A stretch of DNA of 64,000 nucleotides from Candidatus Chlorobium antarcticum (GTDB lineage Bacteria; Bacteroidota; Chlorobiia; Chlorobiales; Chlorobiaceae). The DNA lies in assembly GCA_030765725.1 (NCBI GenBank), contig JAVCDF010000001.1, forward strand, positions 186,001-250,000, written 5' to 3'. Within the stretch, counting starts at the first letter, position 1; each line of letters opens with the position of its first letter. Below are positions 29,421 through 42,517 of the stretch, in pieces. The notes beneath the pieces are model-generated. The model saw only the letters and a program-made list of their open reading frames with translations. It ran no database searches and was not told where the DNA came from. The translations under genes and the position numbers were made by a program.

Positions 29421-30083
29421 ATGCTTAAAAGACAACAGCGAAGCCTCACTTCACTTGAGCTGAGCCCCGAAGGAAACGGGAAAAACAACCTCATTGTCAT
29501 GCTGCACGGCTACGGCAGCAACGAGAAAGACCTCATCCAGCTGGCCCCCGAACTCCTCGCCGAATGCCGCTACACAAGCCCCCGCGCCCCGCTGCAGCTC
29601 GATCATGAAATGTACGGGTGGTTTCCCATCGGCTTCACCCCTGAGGGAATCAGTGTAGACCCTGAATCAGTCAAAGAGGCCCAGGGCAAGTGCATTGCCT
29701 ATCTTGAAGAGGTGATTGCCGCATTCCGCCCTCCCGAAGGGAAGGTCTTTCTGTTGGGGTTCAGTCAGGGGGCCATCATGAGCTACATGACAGCCTTCAC
29801 CCGCCCCGACCTGCTGCACGGCGTCATAGCCCTCTCCGGACAGCTACCCGAATCAGCCATGCCAGAAATCCCGTCCCCGGAACTCCTCAAAACCATTCCG
29901 TTCCTCGTCCTCCACGGCATATATGACGACATCCTCCCCATTGAAAAAGGAAGGGCGGCCCGGCTCTGGCTTGAGAAGCACACCAACGACCTCACCTACC
30001 ACGAGTACCCAGTAGCACACCAGATTTCAGGCGAAGGGGTAACAGCCATCCGCGCCTGGCTTAAGGGCCATCTCCCCCGCTAA
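29421..30083 (+). CDS. phospholipase/carboxylesterase family hydrolase
   Basis: Alpha/beta-hydrolase of 220 residues related to bacterial carboxylesterases such as YpfH. The frame is open into mnmA, but the ATG at 29421 gives the natural start. Landmarks are MLHGYGSNEKD (~27-37), nucleophile elbow GFSQGA (~113-118), acid in HGIYDDILP (~168) and histidine in YPVAHQIS. The natural ester substrate cannot be inferred. It may be cotranscribed with mnmA. Confidence 0.85.
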   Translation: MLKRQQRSLTSLELSPEGNGKNNLIVMLHGYGSNEKDLIQLAPELLAECRYTSPRAPLQLDHEMYGWFPIGFTPEGISVDPESVKEAQGKCIAYLEEVIAAFRPPEGKVFLLGFSQGAIMSYMTAFTRPDLLHGVIALSGQLPESAMPEIPSPELLKTIPFLVLHGIYDDILPIEKGRAARLWLEKHTNDLTYHEYPVAHQISGEGVTAIRAWLKGHLPR

Positions 30084-30173
30084 AAGCCGAACGACCTTCA
30101 TCTCCATACACGGAAGGGAATTGCCCACTTATCCGTATATTCCTTTTTTTCAACACCGGACTATGACCAACCC

Positions 30174-33848
<3,675 letters not shown>

Positions 33849-33872
33849 ACTCAAACGGAGCCATTCTGACTG

Positions 33873-34343
33873 TCAATTGCTGTTGAGAGCAGCAGCAAGG
33901 TTCTGGATATACTGGTCTATCATGAGGTTGAACTCCATGACAACAAGAGGGGAAAGGAGAAACTGAAGGAATGAAGGCAAATCGACACTCAAAAGACCTG
34001 TGGTATGCAGGGTGACAGCAACTCCCTCACCTTTGGAAGTTATGCTCCAGCCACCCTCAACAAGGCCGTTGCCCACCCCTGCAACTGGAGTCCAGAAAAT
34101 GGTGTGGCTGGCGGGATCAGCTGTATACAGACAGGCATAAATGGTTTCATGGAGGGTATGACCGCCAATACCGATTTTCTCCATCTCCCACCTGTAGGCA
34201 TTGCCGCCGAGATCCACGAACCTCTCCACTTTGGGAAAATGCGATGCCGAGCGGGGAACATCGGCCAAGAGAGCGTACACCCCGTCCACGGAAGCGGAGG
34301 TCCAAAACTTCTTTTCTACATTGATTTCAACTTGAAATGCCAT
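33873..34343 (-). CDS. SRPBCC family protein
   Basis: A 156-residue protein of the START/SRPBCC helix-grip fold (polyketide cyclase or coenzyme Q-binding type). It shows WTSASVDGVYALLADVPRSASHFPKVER at the N-terminus and a long C-terminal amphipathic helix, which is the pattern of hydrophobic-ligand binding proteins. It is convergent with metH (24-bp gap) and ends an apparent minus-strand run with the L,D-transpeptidase genes. Ligand and role are unknown. Confidence 0.7.
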   Translation of the reverse strand: MAFQVEINVEKKFWTSASVDGVYALLADVPRSASHFPKVERFVDLGGNAYRWEMEKIGIGGHTLHETIYACLYTADPASHTIFWTPVAGVGNGLVEGGWSITSKGEGVAVTLHTTGLLSVDLPSFLQFLLSPLVVMEFNLMIDQYIQNLAAALNSN

Positions 34344-34347
34344 AGCG

Positions 34348-35918
34348 TCAAAAGCCGCAGCTCTCCAGTGTCAGTTTTTGGGTAGGCGTATTCAAAGCCT
34401 TCAGCACTGCCCCGTCACGATGATAGATATCCTCAAGAAACAAAACCCTCCCCTTTTCGGCAACAGCAGTCAGATAGAGAATAAACACAGGTACCCGCCG
34501 GGGAAGAGCTACGGCTCGCGTCTTCTTAGTCCCAATGGCCGCTCTTATCGAAGCCTCGTTCCACTTCACACTGTCGTCAAGCACAAGTTCTGCAAGCCGG
34601 ACAGGATTTTCAACACGGATACAGCCCGAGCTGAAGGTTCTCGTGTTTTTCTCAAAAAGATCTTTCGTCGGCGTATCATGGAGATAGACGATATGGCTGT
34701 TCGGCATCACAAACTTGATGCGCCCCAAAGCGCCATGGTCTCCGGCTCTCTGCCGAAGCCGATAGGGAAAACCGGACGCACGCAGAGCACTCCAGTTGAC
34801 TGAAGCAGGATCAATGACCCGTCCCTTGCTGTCAATAACCTGCAGTTGTTTTCGATTGAGATATCCCAGATCTCTCCGGATTGCAGGAAGTGCATCTTCG
34901 GCAAGAATGGTAGGAGGAATAACCCATCGGGGGTTAAGGAGAACCGACTGTATATCAGCCTTGAACACCGGAGTTTTGCGATAGGGTTTGCCGACAATCA
35001 CCCGCGTGCCCCAGCGCCACAAGCCCTCATGAACATACTGGAGGCTGAAACCAGCAATATTGACCAGAACATAGGTCGGCTCCAGTTTTCCGACAAACCA
35101 CCTGTACCGCTCAAGATTGACCCTGAGTTGCCAAACCCGATCCCGGGCCGGCACATTCATGGCTGCAAGCGTTGCGCTTCCAGCAACACCGTCCACCATA
35201 AGAGCATGGCGCTTCTGAAAATTCCGGAGCGCAGCAGAAAGTGCACTGTCCAGAACTGTTGAGGAATTGTCTCCCATGCCCTCAAAATCATCGGTCACCG
35301 AGAGACGCCTCCGAATGAGAGGAACACGGGGGTCGCTCGCCCCAGGTCTGATTGCCACCCCTCCGGGCACCACGGGCCTCCGGGCACCACGGGCCACCCG
35401 CCAGACTGCTCTATTAGGCGGTACCGGGCAAGGGCCTCTCTCTGAAGCCCGTACTTGAAATACTCCGGTCGCATCTCCTGCAGGGCACTCCGGATGCTGC
35501 TGCCCGACTCCAATGCAGTCCGCAGCTTCAGCTGCAGCTCCGTAAGTCTTTTCGGATCCGTGAGATTCCAGTTCGGATCAAGCCTTTCGGGATCAACCTT
35601 CCCGTAGCGGAGATGAGTGGCGAGGGAAAGCATCGCATCGGTCAACAAAATGTCACAACGGGCCTGCTCACCAATGCCGACGGGCGGATGCTGCAGGTAG
35701 TGCACTATATCGGCATGATGGTAGTCGGAGGGCTGCAGGCCGTCATCAACAGCACTGTTCACCGCAGAGAGAAGTTCAGCACGCAGGTGCTGACTGGTCC
35801 AGACCGGACGGTATCCCCGGGCCGCATACCACAGGGCAAGCTGCTTCGTTGCAGTGCGTCGATCTTTCCGGCCGGAGGAAGCGTCCAGACCAAGCAGGCA
35901 GGCAAACCGGTTCCGCAT
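34348..35918 (-). pseudogene. L,D-transpeptidase (YcbB/LdtD-type), frameshifted by a 17-bp tandem duplication
   Basis: Peptidoglycan 3-3 cross-linking enzyme family, broken into two frames. Frame A (35918-35295) encodes the N-terminal scaffold (YAARGYRPVWTS) up to SGGWPVVPGG. Frame B (about 35385-34348) continues VAIRPGASDPRVPLIRRRL, the peptidoglycan-binding helices and the catalytic YkuD domain with HDTPTKDLF and SSGCIRVENP. At 35360-35393 a 17-bp unit occurs twice in tandem. Removing one copy restores one frame of ~518 codons reading through WPVVPGGVAIRPG. No clear signal peptide is visible at the ATG at 35918. It could be a real null allele, a slippage-variable gene or an assembly error. 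Confidence 0.85.
35360..35393. repeat. 17-bp tandem duplication inside the L,D-transpeptidase gene
   Basis: The unit CCTCCGGGCACCACGGG is present at 35360-35376 and again at 35377-35393, with CC continuing the match. Because 17 is not a multiple of three, it shifts the reading frame of the surrounding gene. Confidence 0.97.
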
Positions 35919-35927
35919 GAAAGCGGA

Positions 35928-36599
35928 TTATGAGACCGAATTTCCATCAAGAGCATCCTGATAAATAAACAGACAGCTCCCCCCTTTAATGAGATCAATC
36001 ACCTGCTGAAAACTGCTGAACGAAAGCGCCGGACAGCCGTGGCTCCGGCCAAGCCGGCCATGCTTGTTGATAAAGTCGTCCGATACATACCCCGCACCAT
36101 GGATAACAATGCTTCTCATGGCAGCATTGTCATTGATGCCGGGCTCCAGCCCTTCAAGCCGAAGAGAATACCCGTGACTTCCCTGATAGGTTACCCCTGT
36201 AGAAAAGAACCCAAGGCTACTCTGATGGGAGCCGGGAATGTTGGAAAAGCGCTCGGCCATCCCCTCACCGCTGCCCATGCCATGGGCAACCAGCCCTGAA
36301 TGAAGCAGTCTCCCTTTTTCAATGTCAATAACAAATATCCGTCGATCAACCGAAGGGCGGTTGAAGTCAATGACCGTCAGAATCCCCTCCCGCACTACCT
36401 TGCCCTGCTCCAGAAGCGCGTAATAGCCTTCAAGAGCCTTGCGGAGAACTTTGGGGTGAATAGCATTCTTCACACCGGGGGTGCTGAGAAGAGTAATGAG
36501 TGTATTGTTGGCAGCACTCCCTTGAGGAGCAGCCACGCTTCCCTTGAGAGGGAAAGCCAGAAAAACCAGCAGAAGAACAGATGAAAACAGACGGTTCAT
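35928..36599 (-). CDS. murein L,D-transpeptidase catalytic domain family protein (YkuD_2 type)
   Basis: Predicted exported protein of 223 residues. From ATG 36599 it has a clean signal peptide (MNRLFSSVLLLVFLAFPLKGSVAA). Alternative in-frame starts exist at 36626 and 36701. The catalytic segment near the end, IVIHGAGYVSDDFI and LGRSHGCPALSF, contains the His and Cys expected of the YkuD_2 branch of L,D-transpeptidase-like enzymes. It lies 9 bp upstream of the frameshifted YcbB-type gene, so two cell-wall enzymes are paired here. Confidence 0.8.
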   Translation of the reverse strand: MNRLFSSVLLLVFLAFPLKGSVAAPQGSAANNTLITLLSTPGVKNAIHPKVLRKALEGYYALLEQGKVVREGILTVIDFNRPSVDRRIFVIDIEKGRLLHSGLVAHGMGSGEGMAERFSNIPGSHQSSLGFFSTGVTYQGSHGYSLRLEGLEPGINDNAAMRSIVIHGAGYVSDDFINKHGRLGRSHGCPALSFSSFQQVIDLIKGGSCLFIYQDALDGNSVS

Positions 36600-36714
36600 A
36601 CGCACAGGCAAAGAATTTATGTTCATCGGAATCAGACGCAGCCACAAAGGGCCGAGGTACTGGAAACATAATAGTGCAACGCACGGCAAAAAGCCGCGCA
36701 ATCATAATCAACTT

Positions 36715-37329
36715 TTAATATAAGACTTTTTTCTCTCCATCACCACCCTCGTGATTCTTTACAAGAACCGACGCGGCTGCAATCCTTCCATACAAACGGA
36801 TACGGCGAATCTGCGGAGGCCAAGTGAGAAGAAATCTGACGAGCGACTCCCAAATGGCCACCCATGCAACAATGGTGAGCCCCTCAACCAGAATTCGGCC
36901 GGGAAAAGCGACCCCTTCTCCCGTAAAGTAAAACCTGCCCGGCAGCCAGAGTGACAGGCCAAGGAGCATTACACCAGCCACAAGCATGCCAACTGAGACC
37001 CTGAGCATTTTGCGGACCGACGCCTGCTCAAGCTCGCGACGATAGAGAAAAAAGCTGTTAACGCTACCGCGTATACGACGCACTAGATCGTCGGAAAGCT
37101 GCCGTTCTAAAGTAAAACGAATGAGAAAATCCGCCCGCCCGATTTCACGGACGCAATCACCGAGATAGTCGGCAAGATCAGGATCAAGGTCTTTCCGGTG
37201 GTACGGTGCGGTCTTGTCAAAGTCCTCATAGAGGTCCTCAACCCGCCGGGCAGCAACATCTATAACCACTCCGCCCTCAGCGGTCCGTTCATAGCGGTCA
37301 AGTATCCTTTTTTTCACTCGAACCCTCAT
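36715..37329 (-). CDS. conserved hypothetical membrane protein
   Basis: A 204-residue protein I do not recognise. The N-terminal ~105 residues are charged and predicted cytoplasmic (VRVKKRILDRYERTAEGGV, FDKTAPYHRKDLDPDLADYL). Two membrane spans follow (~110-128 and ~148-168), then a basic tail. It lies in the minus-strand cluster between a DUF2278 gene and the L,D-transpeptidases, 115 bp from the latter. No motif suggests an enzymatic role. Confidence 0.6.
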   Translation of the reverse strand: MRVRVKKRILDRYERTAEGGVVIDVAARRVEDLYEDFDKTAPYHRKDLDPDLADYLGDCVREIGRADFLIRFTLERQLSDDLVRRIRGSVNSFFLYRRELEQASVRKMLRVSVGMLVAGVMLLGLSLWLPGRFYFTGEGVAFPGRILVEGLTIVAWVAIWESLVRFLLTWPPQIRRIRLYGRIAAASVLVKNHEGGDGEKKVLY

Positions 37330-37358
37330 ATTGTCCCCTGTGACGAAGTCCCGCAGGT

Positions 37359-38003
37359 TCAGACCGGCGGAAAGAAATGCTGTGTCTTGAATTTACACAA
37401 AAACGCGGCAATACTGCCGTCACGCCTTTCCACAAGAACAGCTCCATCCTGCCATGGCCCGTTTTCAGCCCGCCATCTGCTCCGCGGCGGATCCCCCTGA
37501 TTCTGGTGAATATTATGCACCCCTCTGCCTGTGCGGAACGGTTCACCGAACACCATAATCCTTTCGCATTGCAGAAGAAGCCGCTCAAGGTCCCCAAATG
37601 CCTCCGTCCCGCTACCCGATTTCCATGGAGGGCAACCTTCAAGGGGATCGGACAACGCATCTTCAGACGCGAAGAGGGCTGCCGCCACACACTCGCCGGA
37701 AGGCTGAAGCTCAGGGCTGCGATAGTAATCAAGCGCACCACTGCCGGGCCGTGCATCAAGAAAATGCCACCCATCGGCAAGATGATGCAGCGACGAAGGC
37801 AACGACAGGACGGGGTCTACCACCCGCCACTGCAGGCCGTCAGCAAGATGCTTGCTGTCGAGATCGACAGGGCAGCGATAATGCCCGCCGTGGGCCTTCA
37901 CCCGCATATTGCAGTGATAATATTTCCGGTCGCTCCCATCGTGGTCGCAATACCAGCTTTCCAGGGTGCCGGAAAGAACACCGTATCCATCATCAAGGGG
38001 CAT
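37359..38003 (-). CDS. DUF2278 family protein (YukJ-like)
   Basis: The long open frame extends to 38213, but the family-typical start is MPLDDGYGVLSGTL at ATG 38003, giving 214 residues. Hallmarks are the early YGVL, the HYRCPVDLDSK segment, the central ARPGSGALDYYRS and the C-terminal GRGVHNIHQNQGD with NGPWQDGAVLV. DUF2278 proteins have no established biochemical function. It is divergent from pgl across 129 bp. Confidence 0.8.
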   Translation of the reverse strand: MPLDDGYGVLSGTLESWYCDHDGSDRKYYHCNMRVKAHGGHYRCPVDLDSKHLADGLQWRVVDPVLSLPSSLHHLADGWHFLDARPGSGALDYYRSPELQPSGECVAAALFASEDALSDPLEGCPPWKSGSGTEAFGDLERLLLQCERIMVFGEPFRTGRGVHNIHQNQGDPPRSRWRAENGPWQDGAVLVERRDGSIAAFLCKFKTQHFFPPV

Positions 38004-38132
38004 AAGAAATATTTTAGGGATAAAATACCCAAACACCCCAAGGAAGCAAAGCCTCCTCTTTCGTCCACCTCCCCGCAGTTCGCTATATTGCCATGAACTG
38101 ACCACCGACCAAACGACCCAATAGAGCCAGCA

Positions 38133-38927
38133 ATGGAACCACGGCATAATAGCGAAACCGAAGCGGAACTGACTGAGCGGGCCGCCGCTCTGATTATTCA
38201 AGCCGCCTGGCAAGCCGCCAGCGAGCGCGGCCGATGCACCATCGCTCTCTCTGGCGGCAGTTCTCCACGACCGCTCTACCGAATGATTTCGAAAGGACTG
38301 TCACCCGCCATCTTTACCCACAACGCTCTCCCGCTGCCGGCAGAGGCACGGGAAAAAGAGGGTCCGGTATCGTTGCCATGGCAGCACTGCCTGTTTTTCT
38401 GGGGGGATGAACGATGCGTCCCGCCGGACGACATGCAAAGCAACTACCGCATGGCATCTGAAGAGCTGTTTTACGAGAAGAATCCCGAAGAACTCAATGT
38501 GTTCAGAATGCACGGGGAAACCTCTCCTCCAGAAACAGGAGCCGCAGCCTATGAAGCTGATCTCAGGAAAGTGTTCGCCAACCCAAACAAAGCCGCCGGC
38601 AGCGACTATCCAGCTTTCGACCTGATACTGCTCGGTCTCGGACCCGACGGCCATACAGCCTCGCTTTTTGCCGACAATCCCGCCGCGCTCAATGAAACAC
38701 GGAAATGGGTACAGGCTGTAAAAGCGCCAGACATGGAACCAAGAGTCATGCGATTGACGCTCTCCCTTCCCGTTTTGAACCATGCAGGAACAGTTCTATT
38801 CTTTTCTCCGGGGAAAGGGAAATCGTCGCTGGCAGCATCCATTGAACGGGGAGAACGGCCGGAACTGCCGGCAGGAATGGTAAAGCCCGTCAATGGTCGA
38901 ACAGTCTGGCTGTACCCTCAGCCATAG
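38133..38927 (+). CDS. pgl: 6-phosphogluconolactonase
   Basis: Hydrolyses 6-phosphogluconolactone, step two of the oxidative pentose phosphate pathway. The 264-residue protein has [14 protein letters not shown] (~38-51), [21 protein letters not shown] (the substrate-binding segment, ~88-108), and [13 protein letters not shown] (~169-181). This is the DevB/Pgl pattern of the glucosamine-6-phosphate isomerase fold. Its end overlaps convergent zwf by 10 bp, placing the pathway's enzymes together. Confidence 0.93.
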   Translation: MEPRHNSETEAELTERAAALIIQAAWQAASERGRCTIALSGGSSPRPLYRMISKGLSPAIFTHNALPLPAEAREKEGPVSLPWQHCLFFWGDERCVPPDDMQSNYRMASEELFYEKNPEELNVFRMHGETSPPETGAAAYEADLRKVFANPNKAAGSDYPAFDLILLGLGPDGHTASLFADNPAALNETRKWVQAVKAPDMEPRVMRLTLSLPVLNHAGTVLFFSPGKGKSSLAASIERGERPELPAGMVKPVNGRTVWLYPQP

Positions 38928-40342
38928 ATACGGTCGGCTGACTCCGGCCCTCTTGAATGCGGCGGATAGGGTTCAGGGCGGCGGCCGTCCACAGCCTCAC
39001 GGATGGCATCAATAACCGCCCATGAGTGCTCCACACTGTCCTGACGGATGAAGTTCATCCGGTCACCAGCCATGGCGTCAAGCAGGAGGCGCCGATAAGG
39101 GGTCATCCCCTCACCCGGGTAGGCATCGCGATAATCAAATTTCATAAAGACAGGGTCGGTCACCACATCCTCGCCCGGGCGTTTGGCGCCGAAGCGCAGG
39201 GCAATGGTCTCTTCGGGCTGAATCTGCATAATCACCTGATTGGCGGTATAACTGCAGCCGTCGCCATTGCTGAAAAAGTTCTGGGGTGGGCACTTGAAGG
39301 AAACAACAATTTCCGTCAAACTCTTTTCAAGATTTTTCCCAGCCCGCACATAAAAGGGCACCCCTTTCCAGCGCCAGTTGTCAACAAAAAACTTCACTGC
39401 GGCAAAGGTCTCAACCCTTGAATCAGGACTCACATTTTTTTCATTCCGATACCCCTCATACTGGCCAAGCACTATGCAGCTTCCTGCGTCCTCAGGCGTG
39501 TGGCGGCGTATTGAGCGGAGAACCTTTGTTTTTTCATCACGGACGCCATCAGCGGAAAGATCCACGGGCGGCTCCATAGCAACCGAAACAAGCAGCTGCA
39601 GGGCATGGTTCTGCATAATGTCGCGCAGAAGACCAACATCCTCGTAAAACGCCCCCCGATCACGGATTCCAAAATCCTCAGCTATGGTAATCCTGACATC
39701 GGCAATGTAATGGCGGTTCCAGATTGGCTCAAAAATGCCATTGGAAAACCGGAACACAAGAATGTTCTGCACCGTCTCCTTGCCGAGATAGTGATCAATA
39801 CGGAAAATACTCTCCTCACTGAACACGCGCCCAATTGCCCCGTTCATCTCGCGAGCACTCGAAAGGTTTACCCCATAGGGCTTTTCAACAATAATTTTTC
39901 TCCATCCTCCGCAGGAAACATTTTTTTCACCAAGCCCGGCCATCTCAAGATTCCCAACAATAGAGGGGGCAAGGGCAGGGGCAACTGCAAGATAATAGAG
40001 AATATTGGCACAGACTCCCGGCTGACCTTCGGTGTCCATAATCTCGCTATGTAAACGGTAATAGCCTTCCCGCTCTTCAATGTCCAGACAGACATAAAAA
40101 AGTCGCTCAAGAAAGCCCTTCAGACTGCCGTTTTCATCAGCAGCGTCCGCGAGTGAACGGGCAGCAATGTCACGAAACTCCCTGTGGGAAAGCTCCCGGC
40201 GACCCGTACCGATAATTCTGAACTCATCGGGAAGGTGGTCGAACCTGGCGAGTTCAAAAATGGAAGGGAAGAGTTTTCTCGCTGCAAGGTCGCCCGTGGC
40301 ACCGAAAATGACAATGGTGAAATTATCAGGCTTTGGATGCAT
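38918..40342 (-). CDS. zwf: glucose-6-phosphate 1-dehydrogenase
   Basis: Entry enzyme of the oxidative pentose phosphate pathway. The 474-residue protein has the nucleotide motif [16 protein letters not shown] (~11-26), EKPYG (~152-156), the catalytic [13 protein letters not shown] (~180-192), and the [16 protein letters not shown] region (~320). These are standard Zwf signatures. It is 17 bp downstream of gnd and probably cotranscribed with it. NADP versus NAD preference cannot be judged reliably. Confidence 0.96.
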   Translation of the reverse strand: MHPKPDNFTIVIFGATGDLAARKLFPSIFELARFDHLPDEFRIIGTGRRELSHREFRDIAARSLADAADENGSLKGFLERLFYVCLDIEEREGYYRLHSEIMDTEGQPGVCANILYYLAVAPALAPSIVGNLEMAGLGEKNVSCGGWRKIIVEKPYGVNLSSAREMNGAIGRVFSEESIFRIDHYLGKETVQNILVFRFSNGIFEPIWNRHYIADVRITIAEDFGIRDRGAFYEDVGLLRDIMQNHALQLLVSVAMEPPVDLSADGVRDEKTKVLRSIRRHTPEDAGSCIVLGQYEGYRNEKNVSPDSRVETFAAVKFFVDNWRWKGVPFYVRAGKNLEKSLTEIVVSFKCPPQNFFSNGDGCSYTANQVIMQIQPEETIALRFGAKRPGEDVVTDPVFMKFDYRDAYPGEGMTPYRRLLLDAMAGDRMNFIRQDSVEHSWAVIDAIREAVDGRRPEPYPPHSRGPESADRIYG

Positions 40343-40359
40343 GAAGATATCTCTCTCTG

Positions 40360-41259
40360 TTATTGAGGTGACTGGAACCCATGGCCGCCAAACTCATGAC
40401 GGAGAGCAGCAACCACTCGATCGGAAAAATTGTTATCAGAACGCGAACGGTAGCGACGAAAAAGAGCCGTTGCAATGACAGGAACAGAAACATCCCGCTC
40501 AAGGGCGGCCTCCACAGTCCAGCGACCCTCACCCGAATCCGCTATCGTGCCGTCGAGATAGCCAAGATTACCGTCTTTCTGAAATGCCTGCCGGGCAAGA
40601 TCCATGAGCCAACCGCGAATAACCGACCCGTTCGCCCATACTTTTGACACCTTCTCCATGTCAAAACCGAACCCCCCTGCCTGCATAAGGTCGAACCCCT
40701 CCCCAATCGCCTGCATCATGCCATACTCAATACCGTTATGCACCATCTTTGCATAATGACCCGCCCCTGAAGGCCCCATATACCCATAACCGTCTGGAAC
40801 GCAGAGATCACAAAGCAGGGGCTCTATGGCCAGATAGGCATCCTTATCACCCCCCACCATAGTACACGCGCCATGTCGGGCACCTTCAAGACCACCGCTC
40901 GTTCCTACATCAAGAAACCGTATACCCCGGGAAGCCAGCTCCATAGACCGACGCTGTGAATCCTGATACCGTGAATTGCCCCCGTCTACAACAATGTCTC
41001 CAGCCTGAAGCTGCGGCAGAAGATCCTGAATCGCTGCGTCCACCGCCTCACCCGCCGGCACCATCAGCCATATCATGCGGAGCGAGGAAAGCCTTGAGAC
41101 AAGGTCTGCAACTGAAGCCGCCGGAATTGCACCAGCCTCCTCCATTCGACTTACCGCCTGCTCAGAAAGGTCATACACCACAAGCTCATGGCCATGTTCA
41201 AGCAGTTGCTGGGCCATATTGAACCCCATTTTACCAAGACCTATAAAACCTGCCTGCAT
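40360..41259 (-). CDS. gnd: 6-phosphogluconate dehydrogenase, short (YqeC-type)
   Basis: Decarboxylating dehydrogenase giving ribulose 5-phosphate. At 299 residues it belongs to the short GndA/YqeC class rather than the ~470-residue enzymes. It shows [13 protein letters not shown] (7-19), [13 protein letters not shown] (~92-104), the substrate motif [20 protein letters not shown] (~117-136) and the catalytic [18 protein letters not shown] (~166-183). It leads gnd-zwf, with pgl facing the pair. Confidence 0.94.
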   Translation of the reverse strand: MQAGFIGLGKMGFNMAQQLLEHGHELVVYDLSEQAVSRMEEAGAIPAASVADLVSRLSSLRMIWLMVPAGEAVDAAIQDLLPQLQAGDIVVDGGNSRYQDSQRRSMELASRGIRFLDVGTSGGLEGARHGACTMVGGDKDAYLAIEPLLCDLCVPDGYGYMGPSGAGHYAKMVHNGIEYGMMQAIGEGFDLMQAGGFGFDMEKVSKVWANGSVIRGWLMDLARQAFQKDGNLGYLDGTIADSGEGRWTVEAALERDVSVPVIATALFRRYRSRSDNNFSDRVVAALRHEFGGHGFQSPQ

Positions 41260-41431
41260 AAGAAGTTAATTGCATTAAAAAAACATATACCACATGCTAC
41301 AGCAACCCTCTCTTTAGAAAACAATAAACCTATCATGTAAATTCCCGAGCAGGCACTCAAATCCTCCCGAATCCCTGCTTCGTTCAGCCTCCTCAAGCAT
41401 GGCCGAATGCGGAACCCTGGAAAGAGATTAA

Positions 41432-42211
41432 TTACTCTTTCTGCCCAAAAAGGATCCGTAAGGGCGCACCGACAAGCTTACCAATCATATCCGGCGGCGT
41501 CATTCTATTGATACAGTTGCCATGACGACGATTGCGGAGAATTTGCGCAGCAATATCCGCCGTGGCAGGAAACACATTCTCACCAAACACGGAGAGAAAC
41601 AACCGGCCCTGCGTAGTCGCTCCGGCCGTTTCAGCCTGAAGATCCGTCCGGACGATACCGGGCACAATCGTACTGACTTTGACTGATGTGCTTCGGGCCT
41701 CTTCAATGAGCGAGCGTGAAAAATAGTGGACAGCCGCTTTGGCCGCGCCAAAAACACCCATCCCCTCAAGAATGCTCCCGTCCAACCCCTGCTCCTCCAT
41801 ATTGTATAAATGCCCGCCACCCTGAACAATCATGTTTCTCATGGCCACATAGGAGCCATTGAGGGTTCCGGTAAGAGTAACATCAACAGTCCCTGCTATT
41901 TCTTCATGCTCCAGTTTCCATAACGGCACCATCCGGTGTGCCGAAGCGACACTGTTGATCCAGATGTCAATGCGCCCGAATCTGTCAGCGGACTGCTGCC
42001 ACAATGCTTCAACCTCGTCCAGAATCCCGACATCGCACAGAACAGCAAGAAAACGCTCCCGAAAACCCGCCTCAGTCAGCTCTTTTTCAGCAGCCGCCAG
42101 ACCTTCAGCACCTTCAGAGCCAACAGTCACATTACATCCGGCAGCCAGAAACGCTCGAGCCAATCCAAAACCGATCCCTTTACTGCTTCCGGTAATAACA
42201 ACAGTGGTCAT
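41432..42211 (-). CDS. SDR-fold protein with altered active site, NOL/NYC1-like, next to bchV
   Basis: Short-chain dehydrogenase/reductase fold, 259 residues. The dinucleotide motif TGSSKGIG (7-14) and IDIWIN (81-86) are intact. The overall pattern (IDIWIN, GGHLYNMEEQGLDG, FGAAK, VPGIVRTDL) recalls chlorophyll(ide) b reductases NYC1/NOL. However, the catalytic YxxxK reads F154-GAA-K158, NNAG reads NSVA, and no catalytic serine is evident. It follows a small membrane protein and bchV by short gaps. It may bind NAD(P) and a tetrapyrrole without classical SDR chemistry; the role is inferred only from context. Confidence 0.75.
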   Translation of the reverse strand: MTTVVITGSSKGIGFGLARAFLAAGCNVTVGSEGAEGLAAAEKELTEAGFRERFLAVLCDVGILDEVEALWQQSADRFGRIDIWINSVASAHRMVPLWKLEHEEIAGTVDVTLTGTLNGSYVAMRNMIVQGGGHLYNMEEQGLDGSILEGMGVFGAAKAAVHYFSRSLIEEARSTSVKVSTIVPGIVRTDLQAETAGATTQGRLFLSVFGENVFPATADIAAQILRNRRHGNCINRMTPPDMIGKLVGAPLRILFGQKE

Positions 42212-42234
42212 GATAATCGTATTTGTGTTCCCCC

Positions 42235-42456
42235 CTAACGGCCAGAAACCTTTCTTTTATTGTGGCGCGCCTCAAGAAAAAATCCAAACAGGTAGGTAAC
42301 AAGAAACCCGGCGAAGAGAACCGCAGCAAACACTGCGCGGTCGGTAGCAGTTTCAAGCTGGCCCGACTGCCATATCAGGGAAACAAGCACCAGCCAACCC
42401 AAACCAACCGAAAAAACAGCCCTGTTCCAGAGACCCTTGAAATTTCCAACAAGCAT
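42235..42456 (-). CDS. small membrane protein between bchV and the SDR gene
   Basis: A 73-residue protein with two hydrophobic segments (~13-29 VFSVGLGWLVLVSLIW and ~41-61 AVFAAVLFAGFLVTYLFGFF), basic at both ends. It starts 61 bp after the bchV stop and ends 23 bp before the SDR gene, so it is probably in the same transcript. I recognise no family. Proximity to bacteriochlorophyll c genes suggests, but does not show, a link to pigment metabolism. Confidence 0.55.
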   Translation of the reverse strand: MLVGNFKGLWNRAVFSVGLGWLVLVSLIWQSGQLETATDRAVFAAVLFAGFLVTYLFGFFLEARHNKRKVSGR

Positions 42457-42517
42457 AATGATTCAGTTTACTTCATATTTCCAAAATAAGGGCCCGGCTT
42501 CGTCCCGAGACCGCACC

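Noticed and set aside
30084-30173. Cobalamin riboswitch ahead of metH
   Set aside because: The gap is only 90 bases and shows no B12-box-like element.
37377-38096. 239-codon plus-strand ORF
   Set aside because: Opposite strand of the DUF2278 gene, which has family motifs; treated as a shadow.
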